Source: JAEUMD01 sp050250815 (GTDB lineage Bacteria > Pseudomonadota > Alphaproteobacteria > Rhizobiales > Hyphomicrobiaceae). From it: a DNA stretch of 64,000 bases. The notes beneath the pieces are model-generated. The model ran no database searches. It was not told the DNA's origin and saw only the letters and a list, made by a program, of their open reading frames with translations. How positions within the stretch are numbered: position 1 is the first letter of the stretch; every line of letters starts with the position of its first letter. This document shows positions 37,130 through 44,744 of this stretch, piece by piece. Position numbers and translations under genes: made by a program. The stretch spans positions 83,944 through 147,943 of the forward strand of contig JBFWNY010000005.1 of the NCBI GenBank assembly GCA_050250815.1, written 5' to 3'.

Positions 37130-37212
37130 GCCGCGCCCCGCGCGAGACGATTATCGCTACCAGCCAGCGCGTTAGCGGCTGCCGGCGCAACCAGTATCAG
37201 GAACGGCTGCAT
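37126..37212 (-). CDS. 28-codon ORF between ureA and ureB
   Basis: ATG at 37212, preceded by a strong GAGGGAGC ribosome-binding site with six bases of spacing, starts 11 bases after the ureA stop. The 28 residues begin MQPFLILVAPAAANALAG and end RGAA; the first 18 are hydrophobic, like a short membrane or signal-like peptide. Its TGA overlaps the ureB ATG (ATGA). It may be a real small protein or simply a translational-coupling device for ureB. Too short for standard gene finders. Confidence 0.5.
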   Translation of the reverse strand: MQPFLILVAPAAANALAGSDNRLARGAA

Positions 37213-37223
37213 CGCGTGCTCCC

Positions 37224-37526
37224 TCAGCGGATCGGATTGTGGACGGTGACGAGCTTGGTTCCGTCCGGGAAAGTCGCCTCAACCTGAATGTCGTGAATCA
37301 TCTCGGCGACGCCGGGCATGACCTGGGCTCGAGTGACGATATGCGCCCCCGCTTCCATGAGCTCATGAACCGCACGGCCATCGCGTGCGCCTTCGACGAC
37401 GAAATCGGTGATGAGCGCAATTGCCTCTGGATGATTGAGCTTGACCCCGCGCTCCAGACGCCGCCGAGCCACGACAGCAGCCATGGCGACGAGCAGCTTA
37501 TCCTTCTCACGCGGTGTCAGATTCAT
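37224..37526 (-). CDS. ureA: Urease subunit gamma
   Basis: 100 residues, the standard length. Starts MNLTPREKDKLLVAMAAVVA and includes LNHPEAIALITDFVVEGARDG, VMPGVAEMIHDIQVEATFPDG and ends TVHNPIR, all invariant parts of UreA. GGGAGGAGG lies ten bases upstream of the ATG. First structural urease gene after ureD. Confidence 0.98.
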   Translation of the reverse strand: MNLTPREKDKLLVAMAAVVARRRLERGVKLNHPEAIALITDFVVEGARDGRAVHELMEAGAHIVTRAQVMPGVAEMIHDIQVEATFPDGTKLVTVHNPIR

Positions 37527-37553
37527 TCGGCCCCGGCCTCCTCCCGTCCGTCG

Positions 37554-38441
37554 TCAGGTGAGCCACGCTCGCGGCATCGGCCTGCCTGTCAAAGCCGAGA
37601 CCGCAGCGGCAAACACGGAGCGGACGCGCTCCACATTGGTGCCAAGGCCGCGCACCACCAGCTTGCCGGCCCAGGCGCTGGCAGCAACCTCGACACCGTC
37701 GTGGCCTGACACGGCCTGTCGCACACGATCCAGACACGCCTCTGCATCGCGGTCAAGATGGATGAGCGTGCCGATGACGTGGGCGCCGCCCGCTGTCGCA
37801 GGTCGAGCGAGCCGCTGCTCGATGTTCCCGTCGAGCTTCATCGCCTCCATGTGATGGAGACGCCCGGCACGCCGGATCGACCAGCGGTCATCAAGGAGGC
37901 CGCTGGTCATGTGCTCGCCTGATCCGCGGCGCCCCAGAACAACAATGTCGAGCAACGTCAGCGCCGCATTCTCTGCCATTTCGACGTTGACACGGCGCAC
38001 CAGTCTGGCCCCGGACGACATGATCATCTCGCGGGGCAGCCACACGAGGTGGCTGCCACCGGAAAGCGTCAGTTGGGCTTCCATTCTCGCAGCTTGGGCG
38101 ACGGCACGGTAGATGCGTTCTCCGGCAACGGTCGTCACCGTGGCTCGCGCATTATCGCAAAGCTTGAACTCGAGCTTCACCGCATCGCCACCTGCCACAC
38201 CACCACCGGTATTGAGCAGCACCGCCTCGCAGTCGCACGAAGCCGGATGAGGAATGCGGATACGCCAGCCTTGTACCTCATGCGAGCGGGCGACGCCGGT
38301 CACTCCACCCCGTGCCGCGAATTCGACGCTAACGCCCCCGGCAACCCGCAGGCGTTGGAGCGCCGCTAGAACCTCTCCCCCGGCCTCGCGAACGAAGGGT
38401 TCTGCCGTGAGTACGTCAGATCGCGAGTTTGCGGCGAACAT
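37554..38441 (-). CDS. ureD: Urease accessory protein UreD
   Basis: 295 residues from the ATG at 38441 (an ATG at 38462 adds seven residues). Overlaps the urtE end by about 26 bases. Family segments LNTGGGVAGGD, TVTTVAGERIYRA and SGARLVRRVNVE are visible. UreD (UreH) is the platform of the apo-urease activation complex. The overlap with urtE ties urea uptake and urease assembly into one transcript. Confidence 0.94.
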   Translation of the reverse strand: MFAANSRSDVLTAEPFVREAGGEVLAALQRLRVAGGVSVEFAARGGVTGVARSHEVQGWRIRIPHPASCDCEAVLLNTGGGVAGGDAVKLEFKLCDNARATVTTVAGERIYRAVAQAARMEAQLTLSGGSHLVWLPREMIMSSGARLVRRVNVEMAENAALTLLDIVVLGRRGSGEHMTSGLLDDRWSIRRAGRLHHMEAMKLDGNIEQRLARPATAGGAHVIGTLIHLDRDAEACLDRVRQAVSGHDGVEVAASAWAGKLVVRGLGTNVERVRSVFAAAVSALTGRPMPRAWLT

Positions 38442-39111
38442 CGGCCTCGACCATCTCCTCACGCGTACCCGCGAGGACGACCTGACCGCGATCCATCACG
38501 AGAAAATGGTCGGCCAGATCGCGCGCGAACTCGAAGTACTGCTCGACGAGCACGATGGCCATGTCCGTCGTCTCGCGCAAGTAGACAATTGCCCGGCCGA
38601 TGTCTTTGATGATCGACGGCTGGATGCCTTCGGTCGGTTCGTCGAGAACGATGAGCTTGGGTCGCATCACCAGCGCCCGGCCGATGGCGAGCTGCTGCTG
38701 CTGGCCACCGGAGAGATCACCACCGCGGCGGCCAAGCATCGTCTGGAGAACCGGGAACAGCTCGAAAACTGCATCGGGGATCCTGCGCTCGGATCGCCGC
38801 AGTACCGCATAGCCGGTCTCGAGGTTCTCCTTGACGGTCAACAGCGGGAAGATTTCGCGCCCCTGCGGAACGATGGCGATGCCCGAGCGTGCCCGCTGCA
38901 GAGCGGGCAGCTTCTGAATTTCCTCACCGTTCCAAACGATACGCCCGCCGGACGTCTTCTGCTGGCCGACGATAGCGCGCAACAGGCTCGTCTTGCCCAC
39001 GCCATTGCGCCCCAGCACGCACGTCACCTTCCCCGGCTCGGCGATCATCGAAACGCCGCGCAGCGCCTGGGCGGCACCATAATAGAGATCGATGTTCTCG
39101 ACTGACAGCAT
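38416..39111 (-). CDS. urtE: Urea ABC transporter ATPase UrtE
   Basis: 231 residues from the ATG at 39111, the usual UrtE length; upstream frame is shadow. Begins MLSVENIDLYYGAAQALRGV. Walker A LGRNGVGKTSLLRAI, signature LSGGQQQQLAIGRAL and Walker B LIVLDEPTEGIQPSII, whose DEPTEGIQP is typical of LivF/UrtE. Inner-membrane cytoplasmic face with UrtD. Confidence 0.96.
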   Translation of the reverse strand: MLSVENIDLYYGAAQALRGVSMIAEPGKVTCVLGRNGVGKTSLLRAIVGQQKTSGGRIVWNGEEIQKLPALQRARSGIAIVPQGREIFPLLTVKENLETGYAVLRRSERRIPDAVFELFPVLQTMLGRRGGDLSGGQQQQLAIGRALVMRPKLIVLDEPTEGIQPSIIKDIGRAIVYLRETTDMAIVLVEQYFEFARDLADHFLVMDRGQVVLAGTREEMVEADVRRKLAI

Positions 39112-39121
39112 GGCTGCCCCC

Positions 39122-39877
39122 TTAACGACCCAGGTACACCTCGATGACCTTCTCGTTCTCAGAAACCGCATCGATCGTTCCTTCGGCGAGCACGGAACCT
39201 TCATGTAGACAGGTGACGTGTACGCCCAAAGCCCGCACGAAGGTCATGTCGTGCTCCACGACGACGACCGAATGCTTTTCGGCGATGTCCCGCAGAAGCT
39301 GCGCGGTATCCTCGGTCTCCGCATCCGTCATGCCCGCAACCGGCTCGTCGACCAGAAGCAATTTCGGATCCTGCGCCAGCAGCATCCCGATCTCCAGCCA
39401 CTGCTTCTGCCCGTGACTGAGATCGGCGGCGAGGCGATGTCGGTGTTCGACTAGGCGCACACGGGTCAGAACTTCCTCGATGCTGGTGTCGGAGATCGCA
39501 TTCCGGCTACCGAACAGCGCAGAAAGCCCGGTGCGTTCGCCTTTCAGTGCAAGCCTGATGTTGTCAGAGACGCTATGGCTCTCGAAGACGGTCGGCTTCT
39601 GAAACTTGCGGCCGATGCCCAGGTTGGCAATCTCGGCCTCATCGCGCTGGGTCAGATCGTGGCGGCCGTCGAAGATGACATCGCCCTCGTCAGGGCGTGT
39701 CTTGCCGGTGATCACATCCATCATCGTCGTCTTGCCGGCACCGTTGGGACCGATGATTGCGCGCATCTCGCCGGGCGCAAGATAGAGTGACAGGCTGCGC
39801 AACGCCTTGAAGCCATCGAACGTGACGCTTACGCCGTCGAGATAGAGCACGCTGTCTGAGACTTTGAGTTCGCTCAT
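39122..39877 (-). CDS. urtD: Urea ABC transporter ATPase UrtD
   Basis: 251 residues from the ATG at 39877, which overlaps the urtC stop by four bases. Walker A IIGPNGAGKTTMMDVI, the LivG/UrtD phrase VITGKTRPDEGDV, signature LSHGQKQWLEIGMLL (LSHGQ as usual in UrtD) and Walker B LLLVDEPVAGMTDAE. Confidence 0.96.
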   Translation of the reverse strand: MSELKVSDSVLYLDGVSVTFDGFKALRSLSLYLAPGEMRAIIGPNGAGKTTMMDVITGKTRPDEGDVIFDGRHDLTQRDEAEIANLGIGRKFQKPTVFESHSVSDNIRLALKGERTGLSALFGSRNAISDTSIEEVLTRVRLVEHRHRLAADLSHGQKQWLEIGMLLAQDPKLLLVDEPVAGMTDAETEDTAQLLRDIAEKHSVVVVEHDMTFVRALGVHVTCLHEGSVLAEGTIDAVSENEKVIEVYLGR

Positions 39878-41043
39878 GGCGTCGGTTCCGCGGTCTGACC
39901 GACACTCTTGCCCGGTGGTGTTTTGCCACGCGGAGCGTCCGTCGCCCTCCGACGCGCAAGCCATTCCTGAGCCGTGCCGATGATGCCCTTGGGGACCGCC
40001 AGGGTAACGAGAATAAAGAGCCCACCAAGCAGGAACAGCCAGTAGGGCGCGAGAAATCCGGTCGTGAATACGGACTTCATGAAGTTCACGACGAACGCGC
40101 CCAGCGCCGCCCCCGTCAATGTCCCGCGACCGCCGACAGCAACCCACACGACCGCCTCGATGGAGTTTGCCGGCGCGAACTCACTCGGGTTGATGATGCC
40201 GACCTGCGGGACATAGAGAGCCCCAGCGATGCCCGCCATGCACGCGGAAAGGACGAAGACCAGCAGCTTGTAGTTCTCCACCCGGTAGCCGAGGAACCGC
40301 ACGCGGCTCTCCGCATCGCGGATCGCAACAAGCACCTTGCCGAAGGTCGAGGTCACGAACATGCGCGCCACTGCATACGTCAACGCCAGCACCAGAACAC
40401 TCGCAAGAAAGAGCGTCACGCGCGTCGACTGCTCCTGAAGCGAGAACCCGACGATGTCCTTGAAGTCGGTAAGGCCGTTATTCCCGCCAAACCCCATGTC
40501 ATTGCGGAAGAACGCAAGCAGGAGCGCATAGGTCATCGCTTGCGTGATGATCGACAGATAGACGCCGGTGACGCGCGAGCGGAAGGCAAACCAGCCGAAG
40601 ACGAAGGCGAGCAACCCAGGCACCACCACGACCATCAGCAGCGCAAAGGGAAAGCTGCCGAACCCGTACCAGAACCATGGCAGCTCCTTATAGTTGAGGA
40701 ACACCATGAAGTCGGGAAGGTCAGGATTGGCGTAGACACCGCGCGCACCGATCTGGCGCATGAGATACATGCCCATCGCATAGCCGCCGAGCGCGAAAAA
40801 TGCTCCGTGGCCAAGAGAAAGTATCCCGCAATAGCCCCACACGAGATCGAGCGCGACAGCCAGCGTCGCGTAGCAGACGTATTTGCCGAGCAGCGCCACA
40901 ACATAGTTTGGAACGTGCAGCGATGACGACGGCGGCAGCGCAAGGTTTCCAACCGCGACCACGATCGCGGCAACGAAGAGAACACCAAGAAAGATGCGGC
41001 TACCGCGATCACCCAGGGCCGAGATCGCCATTCGCGTGATCAT
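39874..41043 (-). CDS. urtC: Urea ABC transporter permease UrtC
   Basis: 389 residues with about ten helices of the LivM kind. Contains GHGAFFALGGYAMGMYLMRQ, NGLTDFKDIVGF and the EAA-like loop VLVAIRDAESRVRFLGYRVE, and ends with a short basic tail. Overlaps urtB by ATGA (41040-41043). Confidence 0.96.
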   Translation of the reverse strand: MITRMAISALGDRGSRIFLGVLFVAAIVVAVGNLALPPSSSLHVPNYVVALLGKYVCYATLAVALDLVWGYCGILSLGHGAFFALGGYAMGMYLMRQIGARGVYANPDLPDFMVFLNYKELPWFWYGFGSFPFALLMVVVVPGLLAFVFGWFAFRSRVTGVYLSIITQAMTYALLLAFFRNDMGFGGNNGLTDFKDIVGFSLQEQSTRVTLFLASVLVLALTYAVARMFVTSTFGKVLVAIRDAESRVRFLGYRVENYKLLVFVLSACMAGIAGALYVPQVGIINPSEFAPANSIEAVVWVAVGGRGTLTGAALGAFVVNFMKSVFTTGFLAPYWLFLLGGLFILVTLAVPKGIIGTAQEWLARRRATDAPRGKTPPGKSVGQTAEPTP

Positions 41044-42674
41044 TGCTCCACCGCCCTGCCCTTGAGCGCGAACAGGCCGCGCGGCCGCTTCTGGATGAAG
41101 AGGATGAGCAGGACAAGGATGAGGATCTTGGCAAGCACCGCACCTACGGCCGGCTCAAGAAGCTTGTTGGTGATACCGAGTGCGAAGGCGGACACGAGAG
41201 TGCCCCACAGATTGCCCACTCCGCCGAACACCACGACCATGAAGCTGTCGATGATGTAGCCTTGACCGAGGTTCGGTGAAACGTTGTCGATCTGCGAGAT
41301 GGCCACCCCCGCCAGGCCTGCGATACCAGAGCCCAGGCCAAACGTCAGCGCGTCTACGCGGGCGGTGGGAATTCCCATCGATGCCGCCATGCGCCGGTTC
41401 TGCGACACCGCGCGCATCTGCAGGCCCAGGGGCGTGGCACGCAACAGCAGGAGCAGCGAGCCGAACACGGCGAGTGTGAAGACCACGATCCAGAGCCGGC
41501 CATAGGTGATCTGCAGGCCCAGAAACTCGAAGGCGCCCGACATGTAGCTCGGATTGCCGACTTCGCGGTTGGTAGGACCGAATGCCGTGCGAACCGCCTG
41601 CTGCAGGATCAGACTGACGCCCCAAGTCGCAAGCAGGGTCTCCAGTGGACGGCCATAAAGGTACTGGATGATACCGCGCTCGATGATGATGCCAATGCCG
41701 CCGGCCACGACGAAGGCCAGCGGCAGGGCGACGGGCAACGAAAGATCGAAGGCGCCCGGCGCGTAGGTGCGGAACGCCTCCTGCACCAGGAACGTCGTGT
41801 AGGCGCCAAGCATGACCATCTCGCCGTGAGCCATGTTGATCACGCCCATGACGCCGAATGTGATGGCGAGACCGATCGCCGCCAGCAACAGCACCGATCC
41901 AAGTGAGATGCCGTACCAGAGGTTCTGGAGCGCCTCGCGGTACTTCAAACTTTGCTCGACGGCGGCAATCGCCGATTTCGCAGCGCTGGAAACGCTGGCT
42001 GTCTTGTCGCCCGTCGCGGCGCGCATCATTGCGATCGCATCCTGATCGCTGCGATCGCGCAGCACGGCGATCGCCTTCAGCTTCTCATCTTCCGAAGCGC
42101 CCGAACTGGAGAGAACCAGTGCTGCTTCAGCCTCACGAAATGCCTTCGATACGGTTTGGTTCTTTTCTGCATTCAGTGCCGCTCTGAGTGCAGGAAGCAC
42201 GCCCAGATCACGAGCCCGCATGACCGCCTCGGCCGCCTGCCGTCGCTTGTCCGGATCCGCATCCTTGAGCCGGAGGCCGCCGAGAGCGGCCACGATTGCG
42301 CCCCGCAGGCGATTGTTGGTCCTGACGGCCCGAGCGTCGCTAGGGGCGTCATTCAGCGGCTGCCCCGTGACGAAGTCGAGCGGCTGGCCGGTCGCATTCT
42401 TGTAGAAGACGACGGAGCCGTTCGTGAAAGCGCGGCGGTCACTTAACGCTTCCAAAATCGCCGCAGCCCTCGGGGATCCCGAGGCCGCGATACGATCGAT
42501 CGCCTTCTCGGTTTCCTCGAAGCTGTTAGCCGTGAGTTGTGTCAGCGCCTCGTCCAGAGCTTCGGCGTTGGCGACGGAGGGCAATACAGCACCTGCCAGC
42601 GCGAGACCGAGCACCGTCACGATAAGCGCGATGCACCGCCGAAGTGAACGGGGGCCGCCGCCTTGTGGCTGCAT
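41040..42674 (-). CDS. urtB: Urea ABC transporter permease UrtB
   Basis: 544 residues. Signal peptide and a long N-terminal extracytoplasmic helical domain (about residues 35-245) are the known UrtB features that separate it from LivH (about 300 residues). The permease core has VMGVINMAHGEMVMLGAYTT and ISQIDNVSPNLGQGYIIDSFMVVVFG-type segments. GAGGGGAAG precedes the ATG. It follows urtA by 81 bases. Confidence 0.96.
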   Translation of the reverse strand: MQPQGGGPRSLRRCIALIVTVLGLALAGAVLPSVANAEALDEALTQLTANSFEETEKAIDRIAASGSPRAAAILEALSDRRAFTNGSVVFYKNATGQPLDFVTGQPLNDAPSDARAVRTNNRLRGAIVAALGGLRLKDADPDKRRQAAEAVMRARDLGVLPALRAALNAEKNQTVSKAFREAEAALVLSSSGASEDEKLKAIAVLRDRSDQDAIAMMRAATGDKTASVSSAAKSAIAAVEQSLKYREALQNLWYGISLGSVLLLAAIGLAITFGVMGVINMAHGEMVMLGAYTTFLVQEAFRTYAPGAFDLSLPVALPLAFVVAGGIGIIIERGIIQYLYGRPLETLLATWGVSLILQQAVRTAFGPTNREVGNPSYMSGAFEFLGLQITYGRLWIVVFTLAVFGSLLLLLRATPLGLQMRAVSQNRRMAASMGIPTARVDALTFGLGSGIAGLAGVAISQIDNVSPNLGQGYIIDSFMVVVFGGVGNLWGTLVSAFALGITNKLLEPAVGAVLAKILILVLLILFIQKRPRGLFALKGRAVEQ

Positions 42675-42755
42675 CGCTGCTTCCCCTCTTTGCGATCGGG
42701 CACTCGCGTGCGCGCGGGTCAGCGGGACGCTAGCTCTCGGCCCGCGGTATCGACG

Positions 42756-44045
42756 TCAGCCGCCGCACTTCTCGGTCTGGGTGTTGAAGTTTCCGCACTT
42801 CTTGGTGACCCAGTCAGAGGTCAAATCCTTCGAGCCGGGCAGGAAGTCGGACCAAGCGTCACCCGGGACCAATCCTTCGGTCTGCCACACGACATCGAAC
42901 TGGCCGTCGTCGCGGATTTCGCCGATGAAGACAGGCTTCGTGATGTGATGATTGGGGAGCATCTTCGCGACGCCGCCGGTGAGATTGGGCACCTCGATGC
43001 CGGGCAGGGCGTCGATGACTTTGTCTGGATCGGTCGTGCCTGCAGCCTCAACCGCCTTCACCCACATGGCAAACCCGATGTAGTGAGCCTCCATCGGGTC
43101 ATTCGTCACACGCTTCGGGTTGTTGGTGTAGGCCTGCCACTTGGCGATGAAATCCTTGTTCTCCGGCGTATCGATCGACTCGAAGTAGTTCCACGCCGCA
43201 AGATGGCCGACGAGGTTGGTGGTGTCGAGACCGGCGAGTTCCTCCTCGCCGACGGAGAATGCAACGACTGGAATGTCGGTGGCCTTGACCCCCTTGTTCG
43301 CCAGTTCCTTGTAGAAGGGCACATTCGCATCGCCGTTGATGGTCGAGACGACGGCCGTTTTCTTGCCTTCCGAGCCGAACTTGACGATGTCCGCGACGAT
43401 CGTCTGCCAGTCGGAGTGACCGAAGGGCGTGTAATTGATCATGATGTCCTCCTTCTTCACGCCCTTGGCTAGAAGGTAGGCCTCGAGAATCTTGTTTGTG
43501 GTGCGCGGATAGACGTAGTCGGTGCCGGCAAGCACCCAGCGCTTCACCGCACCACCTTCCTCACTCATCAGGTAGTCGACGGCCGGAATGGCCTGCTGGT
43601 TGGGCGCGGCACCCGTGTAGAACACGTTGCGCTCCGACTCCTCGCCCTCGTACTGCACCGGATAGAACAATATGCTGTTGAGTTCCTTGAAGACCGGCAG
43701 CACCGACTTGCGGCTCACCGACGTCCAGCAGCCGAAAACCGCCGCGACCTTCTTCTGCGCGATCAGCTCGCGTGCCTTTTCGGCGAATAGCGGCCAGTTC
43801 GATGCTGGATCGACGACCACGGCCTCGAGCTTCTTGCCGAGCAGGCCGCCCTTCTTGTTCTGCTCGTCTATGAGCATCACCATGGCGTCCTTCAGCGTCG
43901 TCTCGCTGATTGCCATGGTGCCAGACAGCGAGTGGAGGATGCCCACCTTGATCGTCTCTTCGGCGCTCGCGGCACAGATGCCCAGGATCGATGAACCGAA
44001 GAGAGAAACAGCTCCGAGAACTGCGCGTCTGGTGCAAGGCATCAT
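42756..44045 (-). CDS. urtA: Urea ABC transporter substrate-binding protein UrtA
   Basis: 429 residues from the ATG at 44045. That start is chosen because the upstream candidate at 44087 would lie inside the predicted sigma-54 promoter (44084-44098). The leader has a Tat-like pair (CTRRAVLGAV) and ends ASAEE. The mature protein starts TIKVGILHSLSGTMAISETT and has GCWTSVSRKSVLPVFKELN and FYTGAAPNQQAIPAVDYL, all standard for UrtA. Class I periplasmic binding fold. First gene of the urtABCDE-ureDABCEFG unit; expected to be induced under nitrogen limitation. Confidence 0.96.
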   Translation of the reverse strand: MMPCTRRAVLGAVSLFGSSILGICAASAEETIKVGILHSLSGTMAISETTLKDAMVMLIDEQNKKGGLLGKKLEAVVVDPASNWPLFAEKARELIAQKKVAAVFGCWTSVSRKSVLPVFKELNSILFYPVQYEGEESERNVFYTGAAPNQQAIPAVDYLMSEEGGAVKRWVLAGTDYVYPRTTNKILEAYLLAKGVKKEDIMINYTPFGHSDWQTIVADIVKFGSEGKKTAVVSTINGDANVPFYKELANKGVKATDIPVVAFSVGEEELAGLDTTNLVGHLAAWNYFESIDTPENKDFIAKWQAYTNNPKRVTNDPMEAHYIGFAMWVKAVEAAGTTDPDKVIDALPGIEVPNLTGGVAKMLPNHHITKPVFIGEIRDDGQFDVVWQTEGLVPGDAWSDFLPGSKDLTSDWVTKKCGNFNTQTEKCGG

Positions 44046-44083
44046 GGTGGCCCCCATTATGATTATCTCAGCAACCACGTTCA

Positions 44084-44098
44084 GCAAGACCTGTGCCG
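44084..44098 (-). promoter_or_regulatory. Sigma-54 (-24/-12) promoter for the urt-ure operon
   Basis: On the minus strand the bases read CGGCACAGGTCTTGC, matching the consensus TGGCAC-N5-TTGC at all but the first base and with the required GG-N10-GC spacing. It would place transcription start near 44072, about 27 bases before the urtA ATG. No clear NtrC operator was found upstream, though one may lie in 44100-44400. Confidence 0.7.
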
Positions 44099-44210
44099 GT
44101 CATGTTCAGCCGTCTGCGCGAGCCTCGGAAACCGATTGTTCTGGAGGCACATACGGCCCGCAGATGAAAACGCCCGATGCATCACGAGACGTCCATGGGT
44201 CCGCGCTCTG

Positions 44211-44246
44211 GTGAGAAATTGCGCAGACTGCTCGCGCATTAGGCGC
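44211..44246 (+). repeat. 36-base dispersed repeat, copy 1
   Basis: Agrees with 57735-57770 at 30 of 36 positions, including the run GCAGACTGCT and the end TAGGCGC. Both copies lie in gene-free DNA. Confidence 0.65.
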
Positions 44247-44565
44247 CTAGTCAGCGCTTCGACAGGTGGACAGCCTTGGAGCCTAAAGAAACGCCCACGA
44301 CAATTTACCGGTGATGGGAGCTGTGCTCGCGAACGGAAGCGCGCAAGACCGATGGCGTCGCTTCAAACCGATCCATTCCACTTGCACCGTGCGATAGGGC
44401 ATCGCGATCGAGGACAAGCGGTGAGCCAGGCCGCCTCATCAACGCCGCTGCAATGCACAATCCAGGGGGGCGCAGATGGCCGCAAAGGGCCACAAGCGGA
44501 CATCGCTCTTTGTTCCGTCTACGGCGGTCGTCGATGTTGAAACCACCGCGGTCTGACTGCCTGAA

Positions 44566-44577
44566 GTTTGGCCAAAC
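44566..44577. promoter_or_regulatory. 12-bp palindrome GTTTGGCCAAAC
   Basis: Perfect inverted repeat 168 bases before the ATG at 44745. Eleven of its bases (TTTGGCCAAAC) recur at 63482-63492 before the FixLJ-like operon. Confidence 0.35.
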
Positions 44578-44744
44578 GATCAATTGACCCTGCTTCTATT
44601 GTCCGTGTGCAGCACGCTGCTTGACCGCGCAGATTGAACCGCTACGCTGCGATCTGCCGGAGATCGACCCTCACAATATTCCCATCACGATCGAGCGAGC
44701 ACTCGGTAGTAAATTTCAATAATACTATTAGGGAAAGTTCGTGC

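Larger units (their letters stand above)
44100..44744. other. Gene-poor interval with dispersed repeats
   Basis: No credible coding region. It contains the 36-base repeat listed at 44211-44246, a stretch near 44475-44515 whose translation (KGHKRTSLFVPS) recalls a repeat scattered between genes in Bradyrhizobium-like genomes, and a 12-bp palindrome at 44566-44577. Upstream control of urtA and of the 44745 gene must both lie here. Confidence 0.5.

Noticed and set aside
44136..44540. Plus-strand ORF of 134 codons downstream of the sigma-54 site
   Set aside because: Translation passes through dispersed repeats and lacks a ribosome site or motif.
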